From contig NZ_JAJOMX010000001.1 in the NCBI RefSeq assembly GCF_024699925.1, positions 310,001 to 374,000 on the forward strand: a stretch of DNA of 64,000 nucleotides, written 5' to 3'. The position numbers and the translations under genes were made by a program. The DNA is from Mesorhizobium sp. J428. Lineage in GTDB: Bacteria > Pseudomonadota > Alphaproteobacteria > Rhizobiales > Rhizobiaceae. How positions within the stretch are numbered: position 1 is the first letter of the stretch; every line of letters begins with the position of its first letter. Under the pieces are notes generated by a model, which saw only the letters and a list, made by a program, of their open reading frames with translations, had not been told where the DNA came from and did not search any database. Below are positions 19,240-28,094 of the stretch, piece by piece.

Positions 19240-19536
19240 TTACTTCTTCATCGCGTTCATGATGGCGCCGACGATGGCGGTCAGGATCGCACCGCCGCCA
19301 GCACCACCCACGATGTTCTCGAGGTTGAGCGAACTCGCGAGACCGCCGGCCGCCGCCGGATCGACCGCACCACCCAGCAGGCTGCCAAGGATGGCAGCAC
19401 CGCCGACGCCGCCGAGCGCACCGCTGATGATCTTGGGGAGCTGGCCCATTGCCGCCTGCTTGATCGCAGCGCCTACCGCCTGGCCGCCGATGATACCCGT
19501 GACGATCTGAATGATGATCGGAAGAAGTGCTTCCAT
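19240..19536 (-). CDS. Small glycine/alanine-rich hydrophobic protein
   Basis: A 98-residue, almost wholly apolar protein (MEALLPIIIQIVTGIIGGQA at the start, IMNAMKK at the end) with repeated Gly-Gly pairs and no charged core, fitting two or three short membrane helices. A purine-rich ribosome binding site (GGGGAAAGGACAGG) precedes the ATG at 19536. It has its own terminator. Conserved-looking small rhizobial membrane protein; function unknown. The general look resembles holin or bacteriocin-like peptides, but that is not evidence of such a role. Confidence 0.7.
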   Translation of the reverse strand: MEALLPIIIQIVTGIIGGQAVGAAIKQAAMGQLPKIISGALGGVGGAAILGSLLGGAVDPAAAGGLASSLNLENIVGGAGGGAILTAIVGAIMNAMKK

Positions 19537-19636
19537 GTGCCTGTCCTTTCCCCTCCAAGGTAGGCGTGGCCGCCTATCAGCCAAGCCTGCGACAATGAGA
19601 GCCTGAATAATACGAAAGTCAAATGACTCACGCGCA

Positions 19637-19665
19637 AAGAAAACGGGCGGTCGATGACCGCCCGT
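19637..19665 (-). terminator. Rho-independent terminator of ilvE
   Basis: A perfect 10-bp stem (ACGGGCGGTC with its complement) around a 3-base loop. On the minus strand it is followed by TTTTCTTT, 25 bases after the ilvE stop. T residues on the plus side also allow weak bidirectional function. Confidence 0.78.
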
Positions 19666-19689
19666 TTTCAGCATCCGAAAAACCCGCCT

Positions 19690-20583
19690 CTACTCTGCGG
19701 CGATCGCCCGTTTGGGCTGCACTTCGGCAGAATAGTCGTTCATGAGATTGCGCGAGATTTCCCCGGGCGTGAAGCGATACGGTCCCACTTCCGAAACCGG
19801 CGTGACCTCGGCCGCGGTGCCGGTCAGGAAGCACTCCGAGAATCCTGTGAGTTCCTCGGGCATGATGGCGCGTTCGACCACGCTGTAGCCCCGGCGCTTG
19901 GCCAGATCGATCACGGTGCGGCGGGTGATTCCATCGAGGAAGCAGTCCGGCTTCGGCGTGTGCAGCACGCCGTCCTTGACGAAGAAGATGTTGGCGCCGG
20001 TCGCCTCCGCAACCTGGCCGCGCCAGTCGAGCATCATCGCGTCGGCATAGCCCTTCGCCTCGGCATTGTGCTTGGAGATGGTGCAGATCATGTAGAGGCC
20101 CGCAGCCTTCGACTTCGACGGCGCGGTACGCGGATCCGGGCGGCGATACTCGGCAATGTCGAGGCGGATCCCCTTCAGCTTCTGCTCGGGATCGAAGTAG
20201 CTCGGCCACTGCCAGATGGCGACCGCGCAATTGATGCGATTGTTCTGCGCCGACACGCCCATCATCTCCGAGCCGCGCCAGGCGATCGGGCGGACATAAG
20301 CGTCGCTGAAACCCTGCCTGCGCAGCACCTCGCGGCATGCATCATCGATCTCGGCGACCGAATAGGGGATCTTGAAGCCAAGGATACGCGCGGATTCGTG
20401 CAGGCGCTCGGTGTGCTCGGTGAGCTTGAAGATCTCTCCACCATAAGCGCGTTCGCCCTCGAACACGGCGCTCGCATAGTGCAGACCGTGCGTGAGCACA
20501 TGAATCTTGGCGTCCGCCCATTTGACGAATTCGCCGTTCATCCAGATGTAACCATCGAGCTTGTCGAAGGGAACCGATGCCAT
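19690..20583 (-). CDS. ilvE: Branched-chain amino acid aminotransferase
   Basis: Final transaminase of valine, leucine and isoleucine synthesis (class IV PLP enzyme, cytoplasm). The protein is 297 residues, usual for the family. Recognisable segments: VLTHGLHYASAVFEGERAY near residue 30-48, YVRPIAWRG, the TISKHNAEAKGYADAM region with the PLP lysine, and EATGANIFFVKDG. The ATG at 20583 has AAGGAG upstream and the conserved MASVPFDKLDGYIW start; codons further up are not supported. It is divergent from the MarR gene across a 248-bp region with a 9-bp inverted repeat. Confidence 0.94.
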   Translation of the reverse strand: MASVPFDKLDGYIWMNGEFVKWADAKIHVLTHGLHYASAVFEGERAYGGEIFKLTEHTERLHESARILGFKIPYSVAEIDDACREVLRRQGFSDAYVRPIAWRGSEMMGVSAQNNRINCAVAIWQWPSYFDPEQKLKGIRLDIAEYRRPDPRTAPSKSKAAGLYMICTISKHNAEAKGYADAMMLDWRGQVAEATGANIFFVKDGVLHTPKPDCFLDGITRRTVIDLAKRRGYSVVERAIMPEELTGFSECFLTGTAAEVTPVSEVGPYRFTPGEISRNLMNDYSAEVQPKRAIAAE

Positions 20584-20782
20584 GTCACACTCCTTGGCCG
20601 TGCCGGCCTCATTGTTCGCCGTCTTCCAATCATAAGCCGCATGGCAGCGAATCGCCACCGCAGGCCGGAGGTCCGGGAAACGGAACCATCCGTGAGAAGG
20701 AAGTTACGGGAAAAGCGTTCATCCCTTGGCTTTTCAGTCGCCAAGCGCCGAAAAGCTTGGCAAAAATTACCAGCCGCACTAA

Positions 20783-20807
20783 TTTATGTCAACAAGGCTG
20801 ACATAAA
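20783..20807. promoter_or_regulatory. Perfect inverted repeat, candidate MarR operator
   Basis: TTTATGTCA and TGACATAAA form a perfect 9-bp dyad around a 7-base centre, in an AT-rich patch 25 bases before the MarR start. The half-site spacing (about one and a half helical turns between centres) suits a winged-helix MarR dimer. Autoregulation and possibly control of the divergent ilvE are inferred. Confidence 0.6.
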
Positions 20808-20831
20808 ATTCAAAATGGCCTACGAGGACCG

Positions 20832-21356
20832 ATGCAGGCACGTATCAAGACGACCCCGGAACCGATCCGAACCGCGCTGACCCGCGAGGCCGGGATCGAT
20901 TTCGCGATCATCGAACTCATCTACTTCGCGTATCGGGATTTCACCTCCGATCCGGACCAGATCCTGGAGAAATACGGCTTCGGCCGGGCGCATCACCGTG
21001 TCGTCCATTTCGTCAACCGCAGACCGGGCCTGACGGTGGCCGAGCTTCTCGACGTGCTGCAGATCACCAAGCAGAGCCTTGCGCGCGTGTTGAAACAGCT
21101 GGTCGACACGGGCTACATTGTCCAGGTGCAAGGGCTCAAGGACCGAAGGCAGCGCGAGCTCTATCCGACCGCCAAGGGCCGGGAACTGGCTCTGGTGCTC
21201 GCCACGCCACAGTCCCGCCGCATCGCGGAGGCAATCCGGGACTACAGCCCCGCCGAGCGGGAGGCGATCGAAGGTTTCCTGCGCGGCATGGTCAAACCCG
21301 AGCTGAGGGTCCAGGTTGATGAACTTCCAGGCTCGAAATCCGCCGAGAGGGGATGA
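20832..21356 (+). CDS. MarR family transcriptional regulator (PetP-like)
   Basis: A 174-residue winged-helix regulator: GRAHHRVVHFVNRRPGLTVAELLDVL leads into the recognition helix region ITKQSLARVLKQLVDTGYI and the wing QGLKDRRQRELYPTAKG. It is followed at once by a response regulator and a histidine kinase, an arrangement similar to Rhodobacter petP-petR. The response regulator starts four bases after its stop, so the set is an operon. It probably binds the inverted repeat just upstream of its own start. Confidence 0.9.
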   Translation: MQARIKTTPEPIRTALTREAGIDFAIIELIYFAYRDFTSDPDQILEKYGFGRAHHRVVHFVNRRPGLTVAELLDVLQITKQSLARVLKQLVDTGYIVQVQGLKDRRQRELYPTAKGRELALVLATPQSRRIAEAIRDYSPAEREAIEGFLRGMVKPELRVQVDELPGSKSAERG

Positions 21357-21360
21357 GGAG

Positions 21361-22068
21361 ATGACCGAGGAAAACCGGACGCCCCCGGGAGACGACGCGC
21401 CCCACCTTCTGGTGATCGATGACGACACGCGCATCCGCAATCTCTTGAAGCAGTTCCTCACGAGCAACGGCTTCCGCGTCACCGTGGCAGGCACGGCGGC
21501 CGAAGCGCGGCGCCATCTGGAAGGCCTGGACTTCGATCTTCTGGTGCTCGACGTGATGATGCCCGGCGAAACCGGCGTCGAACTCACCAAGGCGCTCCGC
21601 GTCGACAAGAACATGCCGATCCTGATGCTGACCGCGCTTTCCGAGACCGACAGCCGCATCGCCGGCCTCGAGGCCGGCGCCGATGACTATCTGCCGAAGC
21701 CCTTCGACCCGCGCGAGCTGATCCTGCGCATCAACAACATTCTGCGCCGTGGCGGCCCGCCGCCAACGCCGAAGGTCGAGCAGATCGTCTTCGGCCCCTA
21801 CACGTTCCAGATCGCGCGTCGCGAGCTCAAGAAGGGCGGCGAGACGATCAAGCTGACCGACCGGGAACAGGACATCCTGTCGGTCTTCGCCGGCCGCATC
21901 GGCGAGACCATTCCCCGGCACGAACTGGTCGGCGGCGAGGCCGAAGTCGGCGAGCGTACCATCGACGTGCAGATCAACCGCCTGCGCCGCAAGATCGAGC
22001 GCGATCCGGCCAATCCCGTGTGGTTGCAGACCGTGCGCGGGGTGGGCTACAGGCTGAGCGTCGAATAG
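21361..22068 (+). CDS. OmpR-family response regulator (PetR-like)
   Basis: A 235-residue two-component regulator. The receiver domain (residues 15-128) has the acidic pocket DDD20-22, phospho-acceptor Asp64 in LLVLDVMMPGE and Lys in YLPKPF. The C-terminal winged helix (about 140-232) ends in GVGYRLSVE as in OmpR/PhoB proteins. The ATG at 21361 has GAGGGGATGAGGAG in front; the earlier in-frame ATG at 21316 lies inside the MarR gene. Partner kinase starts 18 bases after the stop. Confidence 0.92.
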   Translation: MTEENRTPPGDDAPHLLVIDDDTRIRNLLKQFLTSNGFRVTVAGTAAEARRHLEGLDFDLLVLDVMMPGETGVELTKALRVDKNMPILMLTALSETDSRIAGLEAGADDYLPKPFDPRELILRINNILRRGGPPPTPKVEQIVFGPYTFQIARRELKKGGETIKLTDREQDILSVFAGRIGETIPRHELVGGEAEVGERTIDVQINRLRRKIERDPANPVWLQTVRGVGYRLSVE

Positions 22069-22086
22069 GCGCGGCCGAGGGCGGAC

Positions 22087-23499
22087 ATGGCGGCGACCGA
22101 TCCCACCGACGTCCGGCCCGGCGGCATCGAGGCCTTCCTGCGACGATGGCGGCCGCGCGGGCCGCTGATCTGGCGCAAGGCGTGGCGGCGCGTATCCCAC
22201 TACATGCCCAAGGGCCTGTATGCCCGCTCGCTCATCATCGTCATCGCGCCGATGATCCTGCTGCAGGGCGTGGTGGCCTTCGTCTTCATGGAGCGCCACT
22301 GGCAGCTCGTCACCCAACGCCTGTCGACGGCCGTCGTCCGCGATATCGCGGCGATCATCGACATGATAGAGACCTACCCGCCGGGCGACAACTACGCCGA
22401 CGTCATCCGCATCGCGCAGGAGCGTCTGGCGCTCAAGATCGACCTCCTGCCGCCGGATCCCCTGCCCGCCCCCGGGCCGAAGCCGTTCTTCTCGATCCTC
22501 GATGGCATCTTGTCGACCGAGATCACCCGCCAGATCAACCGTCCGTTCTGGATCGACACGGTGGGCAATTCGAGCATCGTCGAGGTCAGGATCCAGCTTG
22601 AAAACAAGGTGCTCAGGGTGTTTGCCCGGCGAAGCCAGGCCTACGCCTCCAACAGCCACATCTTCGTGGTCTGGATGGTTGTCACCTCGCTGGTTCTGCT
22701 CACCATCGCCATCCTGTTCCTGCGCAACCAGATCCGCCCGATCCAGAAGCTGGCCGAGGCGGCCGACCTGTTCGGCAAGGGCCGCTCGCCGCCTGCCGAC
22801 TTCCAGCCGCGTGGCGCCGAGGAGGTGCGGCGCGCCGGCCTCGCCTTCATCCAGATGCGCGAGCGCATCGAGCGCCAGATCGAGCAGCGCACCGCCATGC
22901 TGACGGGCGTCAGCCACGACCTGCGCACCATCCTGACGCGGTTTCGCCTCCAGCTGGCGCTGACCGGCTCCAAGGCCGACGTCGCCGCGCTCGACCAGGA
23001 CATCGACGACATGCAGTCCATGCTCGAGGGCTATCTCGCCTTCGCGCGCGGCGAGGCCTCGGAGGATACCGGCACGCTCGACCTCAACGCTTTGTTCGAC
23101 CGCCTCAAGGAAGAGGCGAACCTGCGCAAGAGGACGCTGAAGATCGCGCTCGTCGGCGAGCCGCAGGTGCATGTGCGCCCGCACGCCTTCACGCGGCTCG
23201 CCACCAACCTCGTCGGCAACGCATTCCGCTACGCAAAGAACGTCTCCGTCACGGCGACGCATCGCCGGGGCTCGCTGACGATGATCGTGGACGACGACGG
23301 CCCCGGAATCCCGCTCGACCGGCGCGAGGACGTCTTCAAGCCCTTCGTCCGGCTGGACGAAGCGCGCAATCAGGATGCCAGCGGCACGGGTCTCGGCCTC
23401 TCCATCGCCCGCGACATCGCGCGCAGCCATGGCGGCGACATCTCGCTCGACGACAGCCCGATGGGCGGCCTGCGCGCCGTGGTGAGAGTGCCGGCCTAA
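22087..23499 (+). CDS. Inner-membrane sensor histidine kinase (EnvZ-like)
   Basis: A 470-residue kinase that should phosphorylate the response regulator just upstream. Two membrane helices (about 47-70 and 195-217) bracket a periplasmic sensor domain of about 125 residues, followed by a HAMP segment (RNQIRPIQKLAEAADLFGKG at about 218-237). The phospho-acceptor His277 is in GVSHDLRT; ATP-binding boxes are NLVGNAFRYA, DDGPGIP and GTGLGLSIARDIA. The signal sensed is not evident. It converges with csaA. Confidence 0.92.
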   Translation: MAATDPTDVRPGGIEAFLRRWRPRGPLIWRKAWRRVSHYMPKGLYARSLIIVIAPMILLQGVVAFVFMERHWQLVTQRLSTAVVRDIAAIIDMIETYPPGDNYADVIRIAQERLALKIDLLPPDPLPAPGPKPFFSILDGILSTEITRQINRPFWIDTVGNSSIVEVRIQLENKVLRVFARRSQAYASNSHIFVVWMVVTSLVLLTIAILFLRNQIRPIQKLAEAADLFGKGRSPPADFQPRGAEEVRRAGLAFIQMRERIERQIEQRTAMLTGVSHDLRTILTRFRLQLALTGSKADVAALDQDIDDMQSMLEGYLAFARGEASEDTGTLDLNALFDRLKEEANLRKRTLKIALVGEPQVHVRPHAFTRLATNLVGNAFRYAKNVSVTATHRRGSLTMIVDDDGPGIPLDRREDVFKPFVRLDEARNQDASGTGLGLSIARDIARSHGGDISLDDSPMGGLRAVVRVPA

Positions 23500-23518
23500 G
23501 GAAATCGGGGCTGTCTGG

Positions 23519-23869
23519 TCAGAACAGCCGTCCGCCGTCCGGCACCTTGCGGTCGATCGCGCCAAGCACGACCGCGCCTTCCTCGTCGGGAAAGCCCAGC
23601 GTCAGCACCTCGGACATGAACTTGCCGATTTGGCGCGGCGGGAAATTGACCACCGCGAATACCTGCCGGCCGACCAGCGTTTCCGGCGCGTAGTATTTGG
23701 TGATCTGTGCCGAGGAACGCTTCACGCCGATCTCCGGGCCGAAATCGATCCTGAGCTTGATCGCCGGCTTCCTGGCCTCCGGATAAGGTTCGGCCTCGAC
23801 GATCGTGCCGGCACGGATGTCGACACGCTCGAAGTCCTCGTAGGTGATCGGCGGCCTAGGCGAACTCAT
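23519..23869 (-). CDS. csaA: tRNA-binding protein, CsaA family
   Basis: A 116-residue OB-fold protein of the tRNA-binding (Trbp111/CsaA) type, described as a chaperone-like factor. It has the [20 protein letters not shown] start, [12 protein letters not shown] and the [18 protein letters not shown] core. The ATG at 23869 ([14 protein letters not shown]) matches the family's N-terminus; the longer ORF upstream is out of homology. The YbjN-domain gene ends four bases upstream on the same strand, so the two are probably co-transcribed. Confidence 0.9.
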   Translation of the reverse strand: MSSPRPPITYEDFERVDIRAGTIVEAEPYPEARKPAIKLRIDFGPEIGVKRSSAQITKYYAPETLVGRQVFAVVNFPPRQIGKFMSEVLTLGFPDEEGAVVLGAIDRKVPDGGRLF

Positions 23870-23873
23870 CGCG

Positions 23874-24374
23874 TCAGGCGTTGCCCTGCGTCTCGAACAG
23901 GGCGCTGTTGAGCGCATCGCGCGCGCTCGTGCCCGACCAGACGACGAACTGGAAGGCCTGGAAATAGGTCTCGCATGCCTCGAGCGCCGAATTGAGCAGC
24001 ACCTCGACCTGCTGGCTGGTCGGGTCCGCGCCACCGCAGAGAAGCAGGGCCTGGCGGAACATGATCGCGCCCTCCTGCTCCCACAGGTCGAAATGGCCGA
24101 ACAGCATCTGCTCGTTGATGATCGACAGCAACCGCATCACCTCGAGTACGCGGTTCTCGGGAACCTTGATGTCGAAGGCGCAGGCGAGATGCAGCGCCTC
24201 GAAATCCTCCATCCAGGAGAATGAGACGTGGTAGTCGGTCCAGTCCCCGGCGACGGCGATGGCGATCTCGTCGTCGCCAGTTCGCTCGAAGGCCCAGTCG
24301 TTCGCATGCGCGACCTGTTCGATCATGTCGACCGGGTGCGGGTTTCTGGAGAGATCGAGTTCAAGCAGGCTCAT
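23874..24374 (-). CDS. YbjN domain-containing protein
   Basis: A 166-residue cytoplasmic protein matching the YbjN-domain family found next to csaA in many rhizobia. Recognisable parts: [21 protein letters not shown], the helix [21 protein letters not shown] and the [10 protein letters not shown] segment. In the family this fold resembles type III secretion chaperones, but no partner is known here. The ATG at 24374 begins [26 protein letters not shown]-type weak ribosome binding precedes it. Confidence 0.85.
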   Translation of the reverse strand: MSLLELDLSRNPHPVDMIEQVAHANDWAFERTGDDEIAIAVAGDWTDYHVSFSWMEDFEALHLACAFDIKVPENRVLEVMRLLSIINEQMLFGHFDLWEQEGAIMFRQALLLCGGADPTSQQVEVLLNSALEACETYFQAFQFVVWSGTSARDALNSALFETQGNA

Positions 24375-24688
24375 CGTAGGCTTCCTGTCGTTACGGGAGC
24401 GCCACCGCACGCTCCACCGGGAGAGGCACGCGCGACTGGTGAACGCACTACGGCTGAGCGGAAGGAACAAACTACCCCTGCCGGACCGCCCCGGACCGGC
24501 GCATGTTCGGTGTTCCGAATCATGCAACAATTTCAGTCTATTGATGGAGAGTCGGCGCGCTAGTCCCTTTTTGCAGGAAGCTTGCGCGAGGATGTGGAAA
24601 GCCGGCTTGCAGCAGATTCAGCGTTACCGGTAAGCGATTCAGCCGCAACGCTTTTCGCATTGCGGCTGCCTGTGGACAGAGATCCGAA
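24375..24688. other. Intergenic region without a gene
   Basis: 314 bases between the YbjN gene start and the ubiK stop. It presumably holds the promoter of the ybjN-csaA unit. I see no strong hairpin, repeat or supported small ORF; all open frames crossing it lack ribosome binding sites and homology. Confidence 0.5.
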
Positions 24689-24994
24689 TTATTTCTTGGC
24701 AGCGGGCCTTTTCCGGCTCGCTGCCGGGGCCTCCGCACCTTCCAAGACCGCGATGCGGGCTTCGAGTGCATCGATGCGCTTCAGGAGGGAAGCGTTCTCC
24801 GCCCGCGCCCGCGCCGCAAGCTCCTTCACCGCCTCGAATTCCTCCCGCTGCGGGATCTCCATCGAGTTGAACCATTTTTCCGCCTGCGAGCGGAAGGCAG
24901 TCTCCACCTCGCGGCGGACGCCCTGTGCGGCGCCGGCCGCGTCGGTCATCAGCTTGGCGAACTCGTCGAGGATGCGGTTGGGTCCGTTGGACAT
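24689..24994 (-). CDS. ubiK: UbiK family ubiquinone biosynthesis accessory factor
   Basis: A 101-residue protein (COG2960/YqiC type) that assists ubiquinone assembly as a lipid-binding trimer with UbiJ. It begins SNGPNRILDEFAKLMTDAAG, contains REEFEAVKELAARARAENASL and ends in a coiled coil (LLKRIDALEARIAVLEG) and a basic tail KRPAAKK. It is divergent from lgt, as in other rhizobia. The ATG at 24994 is used; the extra ORF upstream is not conserved in type. Confidence 0.88.
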   Translation of the reverse strand: MSNGPNRILDEFAKLMTDAAGAAQGVRREVETAFRSQAEKWFNSMEIPQREEFEAVKELAARARAENASLLKRIDALEARIAVLEGAEAPAASRKRPAAKK

Positions 24995-25127
24995 GGGAAA
25001 ACCTCGTTGCTGAAAAGCAATTAGGAGGCCGCGCCGCCGTTTGCAAGGCGACGCACCGCCGCCTTGACCTCGCCCGGAGCCTCGGCCAAGGTCCGCCGCG
25101 CTTCGCAACCGGTTCGACAGGCTTTCC

Positions 25128-25967
25128 GTGACCGAACTTCTCCTGCCGCTTGCGGCCCTTCCCTTCCCCGACATCGATCCGGTGCTGATCTCGATCGGGC
25201 CGCTCGCCATCCACTGGTACGGGCTCGGCTATGTCGTCGGCATCCTGTTCGCCTGGTGGTATTCGCGCAAGCTCGCCTCCACGCCGCGTCTGTGGGCGAA
25301 CGGCACGCCGGCCATGACGCCCGAGCACCTCGACGATTTCGTCGTATGGGCCGCCGTCGGTGTCGTCGCCGGCGGGCGCATCGGCTACATCCTCTTCTAC
25401 GATTTCGCCCGCTACATCGCCAATCCGCTCGATATGCTGGCGATCTGGGAGGGCGGCATGTCTTTCCATGGGGGCCTGCTCGGCGTGATCCTGGCGATGA
25501 TCCTGTTCTCTCACCGTCGAGGGATCAACACCTGGAGCCTGTTCGACGTGGTCGCCGCCGGCGTGCCGGTCGGGCTGGGGCTGGTGCGCGTCACGAATTT
25601 CATCAACTCGGAGCTCTGGGGTCGCCCGTCCGACGTGCCCTGGGCGTTCGTCTTCCCCAATGGCGGCCCGGAGCCGCGCCATCCGAGTCAGCTCTACGAA
25701 GCGGGCCTGGAAGGCATCGTCCTCTTCCTCGTGCTCGTCTGGCTGGTCTGGAGGCCGAAGAAGCTGAAGACGCCGGGTTTCGTCGGCGGCGCCTTCATCT
25801 GCGGCTACGGCCTGTCGCGCATCACGGTCGAATTCTTCCGCGTGCCGGACCCGCAGCTCGGCTATCTGCTCGGCGGCTGGCTCACCATGGGCATGGTCCT
25901 GTCGCTGCCGATGGTGCTCGCCGGTATCTGGGCGATGGTGACGGCAAAGCAGCCCGCCGCCAGATGA
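25128..25967 (+). CDS. lgt: Prolipoprotein diacylglyceryl transferase
   Basis: Inner-membrane enzyme that moves a diacylglyceryl group from phosphatidylglycerol to the lipobox cysteine of prolipoproteins, the first step of lipoprotein maturation. 279 residues with seven expected helices, the [11 protein letters not shown] motif at about residues 107-117 and the signature [14 protein letters not shown] at about 150-163. Start is GTG at 25128. Its stop overlaps the next gene (ATGA). Several lipoproteins in this window are potential substrates. Confidence 0.94.
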   Translation: MTELLLPLAALPFPDIDPVLISIGPLAIHWYGLGYVVGILFAWWYSRKLASTPRLWANGTPAMTPEHLDDFVVWAAVGVVAGGRIGYILFYDFARYIANPLDMLAIWEGGMSFHGGLLGVILAMILFSHRRGINTWSLFDVVAAGVPVGLGLVRVTNFINSELWGRPSDVPWAFVFPNGGPEPRHPSQLYEAGLEGIVLFLVLVWLVWRPKKLKTPGFVGGAFICGYGLSRITVEFFRVPDPQLGYLLGGWLTMGMVLSLPMVLAGIWAMVTAKQPAAR

Positions 25968-27055
25968 CGCCGCTCGCCCGGCGCCTCGCCGAACAGATCG
26001 CGGCGCATGGCCCGGTCTCGGTCGCCGAATACATGGCGATGTGCCTCTTTGATCCCCAGGACGGCTATTATACGACCCGCGAGCCGTTCGGCGCGGACGG
26101 AGACTTCACCACGGCTCCGGAAATCAGCCAGATGTTCGGCGAGATCGTCGGCGTGTGGCTGGTCGCGGCCTGGCAGGCGCTCGGACGCCCCCTGCCCGCC
26201 GCGATCGCCGAGATCGGCCCCGGCCGCGGCACGCTGATGAAGGATTTGCTGCGTACAATCAGGCGCTTGGCGCCGGAGCTTGAATCCGGATCGCAGATCG
26301 CCCTCGTCGAGGCGAGCCCGCGGCTGGCCGAGGTACAGCGCCGGACGCTCGGCGAGGCGTCGCCGCGCACCTCCTGGCTAAGGACGGTGGACGAGCTGCC
26401 GCCGCATCCCCTGTTCATCGTCGGCAACGAGCTGTTCGACGCGGTTCCCGTCCGGCAGTTCGTGAAGACTCAGGCCGGCTGGCGCGAGCGCATGGTGGGT
26501 CTCGACGAGGCGGGAACCCTCGCCTTCTTCGCCGGCATGGCGTCGCTGGACGACACGCTCCTGCCGCCGGGATCGGCGGATGCGCCGGAGGGCTCGATCT
26601 TCGAGATCGCGCCCGCCCGTGGCGCAGTGATGGCCGGGATCGCGGAACGCATCGCGAGCGACGGCGGCGCTGGCCTGTTCTTCGACTACGGCCATCTCGC
26701 CTCCGGCCTCGGCGATACGCTGCAAGCGGTGCGCCACCATGCCTACGACCCCGTGCTCGACCATCCGGGCGGGGCGGACCTTACCTCGCACGTCGATTTC
26801 GAGGCGCTGGCGCGCGAGGCCGAACGCCACGGACTGAAGACGGCCGCAATGCCGCAGGGCGAATTCCTGCTCGCCATGGGCGTGTTGGAACGTGCCGGCA
26901 GCCTTGGCGCCAACGCCGACGAGACAAGGCGCGAGGAGATCCGCAACGAGGTCGAGCGGCTGGCGGCACCTGACCAGATGGGCGAGCTGTTCAAGGTTCT
27001 GGCCATCAGCAGCCAGCCCCTGAAGATCGCGCCTTTCTCCTCTCCTAGGGGCTGA
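25964..27055 (+). CDS. Class I SAM-dependent methyltransferase, MidA/NDUFAF7 (DUF185) family
   Basis: A 363-residue protein. Family segments: [21 protein letters not shown] near the start, [15 protein letters not shown], the SAM motif [15 protein letters not shown] and [12 protein letters not shown]. The mitochondrial relative NDUFAF7 dimethylates an arginine of complex I, so the bacterial enzyme may act in respiratory complex assembly (inference). It is coupled to lgt by a 4-base overlap. Its 3' end overlaps the convergent gene by 11 bases. Confidence 0.92.
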   Translation: MTPLARRLAEQIAAHGPVSVAEYMAMCLFDPQDGYYTTREPFGADGDFTTAPEISQMFGEIVGVWLVAAWQALGRPLPAAIAEIGPGRGTLMKDLLRTIRRLAPELESGSQIALVEASPRLAEVQRRTLGEASPRTSWLRTVDELPPHPLFIVGNELFDAVPVRQFVKTQAGWRERMVGLDEAGTLAFFAGMASLDDTLLPPGSADAPEGSIFEIAPARGAVMAGIAERIASDGGAGLFFDYGHLASGLGDTLQAVRHHAYDPVLDHPGGADLTSHVDFEALAREAERHGLKTAAMPQGEFLLAMGVLERAGSLGANADETRREEIRNEVERLAAPDQMGELFKVLAISSQPLKIAPFSSPRG

Positions 27056-27938
27056 CGAGCGGCCGCTGTCCGGGAAGGTATTTCGTCCACAGGAAGTCCG
27101 CGAAGGCCTTCCGCCGGTCTGCCGTCGCCAGGTCGGCCCGGCACGAGGCCGCGCCGATGTGGTTGAAGCGGCCGTCCAGCACCTGCATCTGCTCGACCGG
27201 CGCACCTTCGCCCGCCGCCAGCATCTCGCTTCCCGCCTCGCGAACCGAGGCACGGTCGACCACCGAATAGACCGGACGCCAATTTTTGCCGCCGGTGTCC
27301 GCGCCCCATTCGTAGGCATGCTTGAAATCGATCGGTCGCCCGGAAGTCAGGCCATAGCGGAAAAAGCCGAAGCCGGCCCAGAAATACCAGATCGACGGAT
27401 CGCGGGTGGCGGTCCAGATCCTGCCGTATAGCGACCTGCCCTCGAGCCTTTCCGTGACACTCACCGGCACGATCGGAAAGCAGTCGTGGTCGATGAAGCC
27501 GAAGATGTCCGGCTTCAGCCGGTCGACGAGGTTGTAGTAGATCCAGTTCATAGCGATGGCATGCGACCGGTTGGGATGCCACTCGCGGTTACGCGGCAGC
27601 TCGACATAGGCGATGCCGCGCTCGCGGCAGATCTGCGCATGCGCCTGCCGCGCGGCGGGGTTGGACGAGTTGTCGACGACCACCAGCGTGGCGTCGCCGA
27701 CGTTGCGGATCCAACTCGCCGTCAACAGGTCGATGACCCAGGGCGTGTTGAAAGCGATCGCGAATACAATCGCTTGCCGGTCGGTCTTGAATCTCTCCAG
27801 GAACCGGTCGCGTTCGGCATGCCCGGCTCCGCGAAACGCCCGGTCGACCAGATCGTTGCGCCGGTTCTTAAAGGCACGCACGGCCCGGTTGTCATTCAGC
27901 GCACTAACGATCGTGCGGATGGGAGATTTCGACACCAT
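27045..27938 (-). CDS. Glycosyltransferase-like protein (GT-A type)
   Basis: A 297-residue soluble protein resembling family 2-type glycosyltransferases: a strand-helix opening AIVFAIAFNTPWVIDLL, TLVVVDNSSNPAAR with the nucleotide-binding Asp, and FGFIDHDCFPIVP holding a D-x-D metal motif. The acceptor half has WYFWAGFGFFRYG. A GAGGA site lies just before the ATG. It is on the opposite strand between the MidA-like gene and pgeF. The sugar and the acceptor are unknown, and the family call is by motif only. Confidence 0.6.
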   Translation of the reverse strand: MVSKSPIRTIVSALNDNRAVRAFKNRRNDLVDRAFRGAGHAERDRFLERFKTDRQAIVFAIAFNTPWVIDLLTASWIRNVGDATLVVVDNSSNPAARQAHAQICRERGIAYVELPRNREWHPNRSHAIAMNWIYYNLVDRLKPDIFGFIDHDCFPIVPVSVTERLEGRSLYGRIWTATRDPSIWYFWAGFGFFRYGLTSGRPIDFKHAYEWGADTGGKNWRPVYSVVDRASVREAGSEMLAAGEGAPVEQMQVLDGRFNHIGAASCRADLATADRRKAFADFLWTKYLPGQRPLVSP

Positions 27939-28094
27939 ATTCCTCGCGGGCCGTTCGGCGCCTTAGAGCATAAGCGGCGGCCGGGACGAAAGCCGCAGAT
28001 TGACACGCACCGATCGTCTGTCCCAACTTCCCGCTCGCCGGGACAAGCCTGTCGCCGATGTGCCCGCAGACCCCGAGCCGCCAGAAGGCAGTTG

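Noticed and set aside
19240..19536. Holin or bacteriocin peptide
   Set aside because: Glycine-rich hydrophobicity alone is not enough, and no lysis, processing or immunity gene is adjacent.
21292..23565. A 757-codon minus-strand frame across the response regulator and kinase
   Set aside because: Shadow of the two real genes; composition dominated by Arg, Asp, Leu and Val with no motifs.
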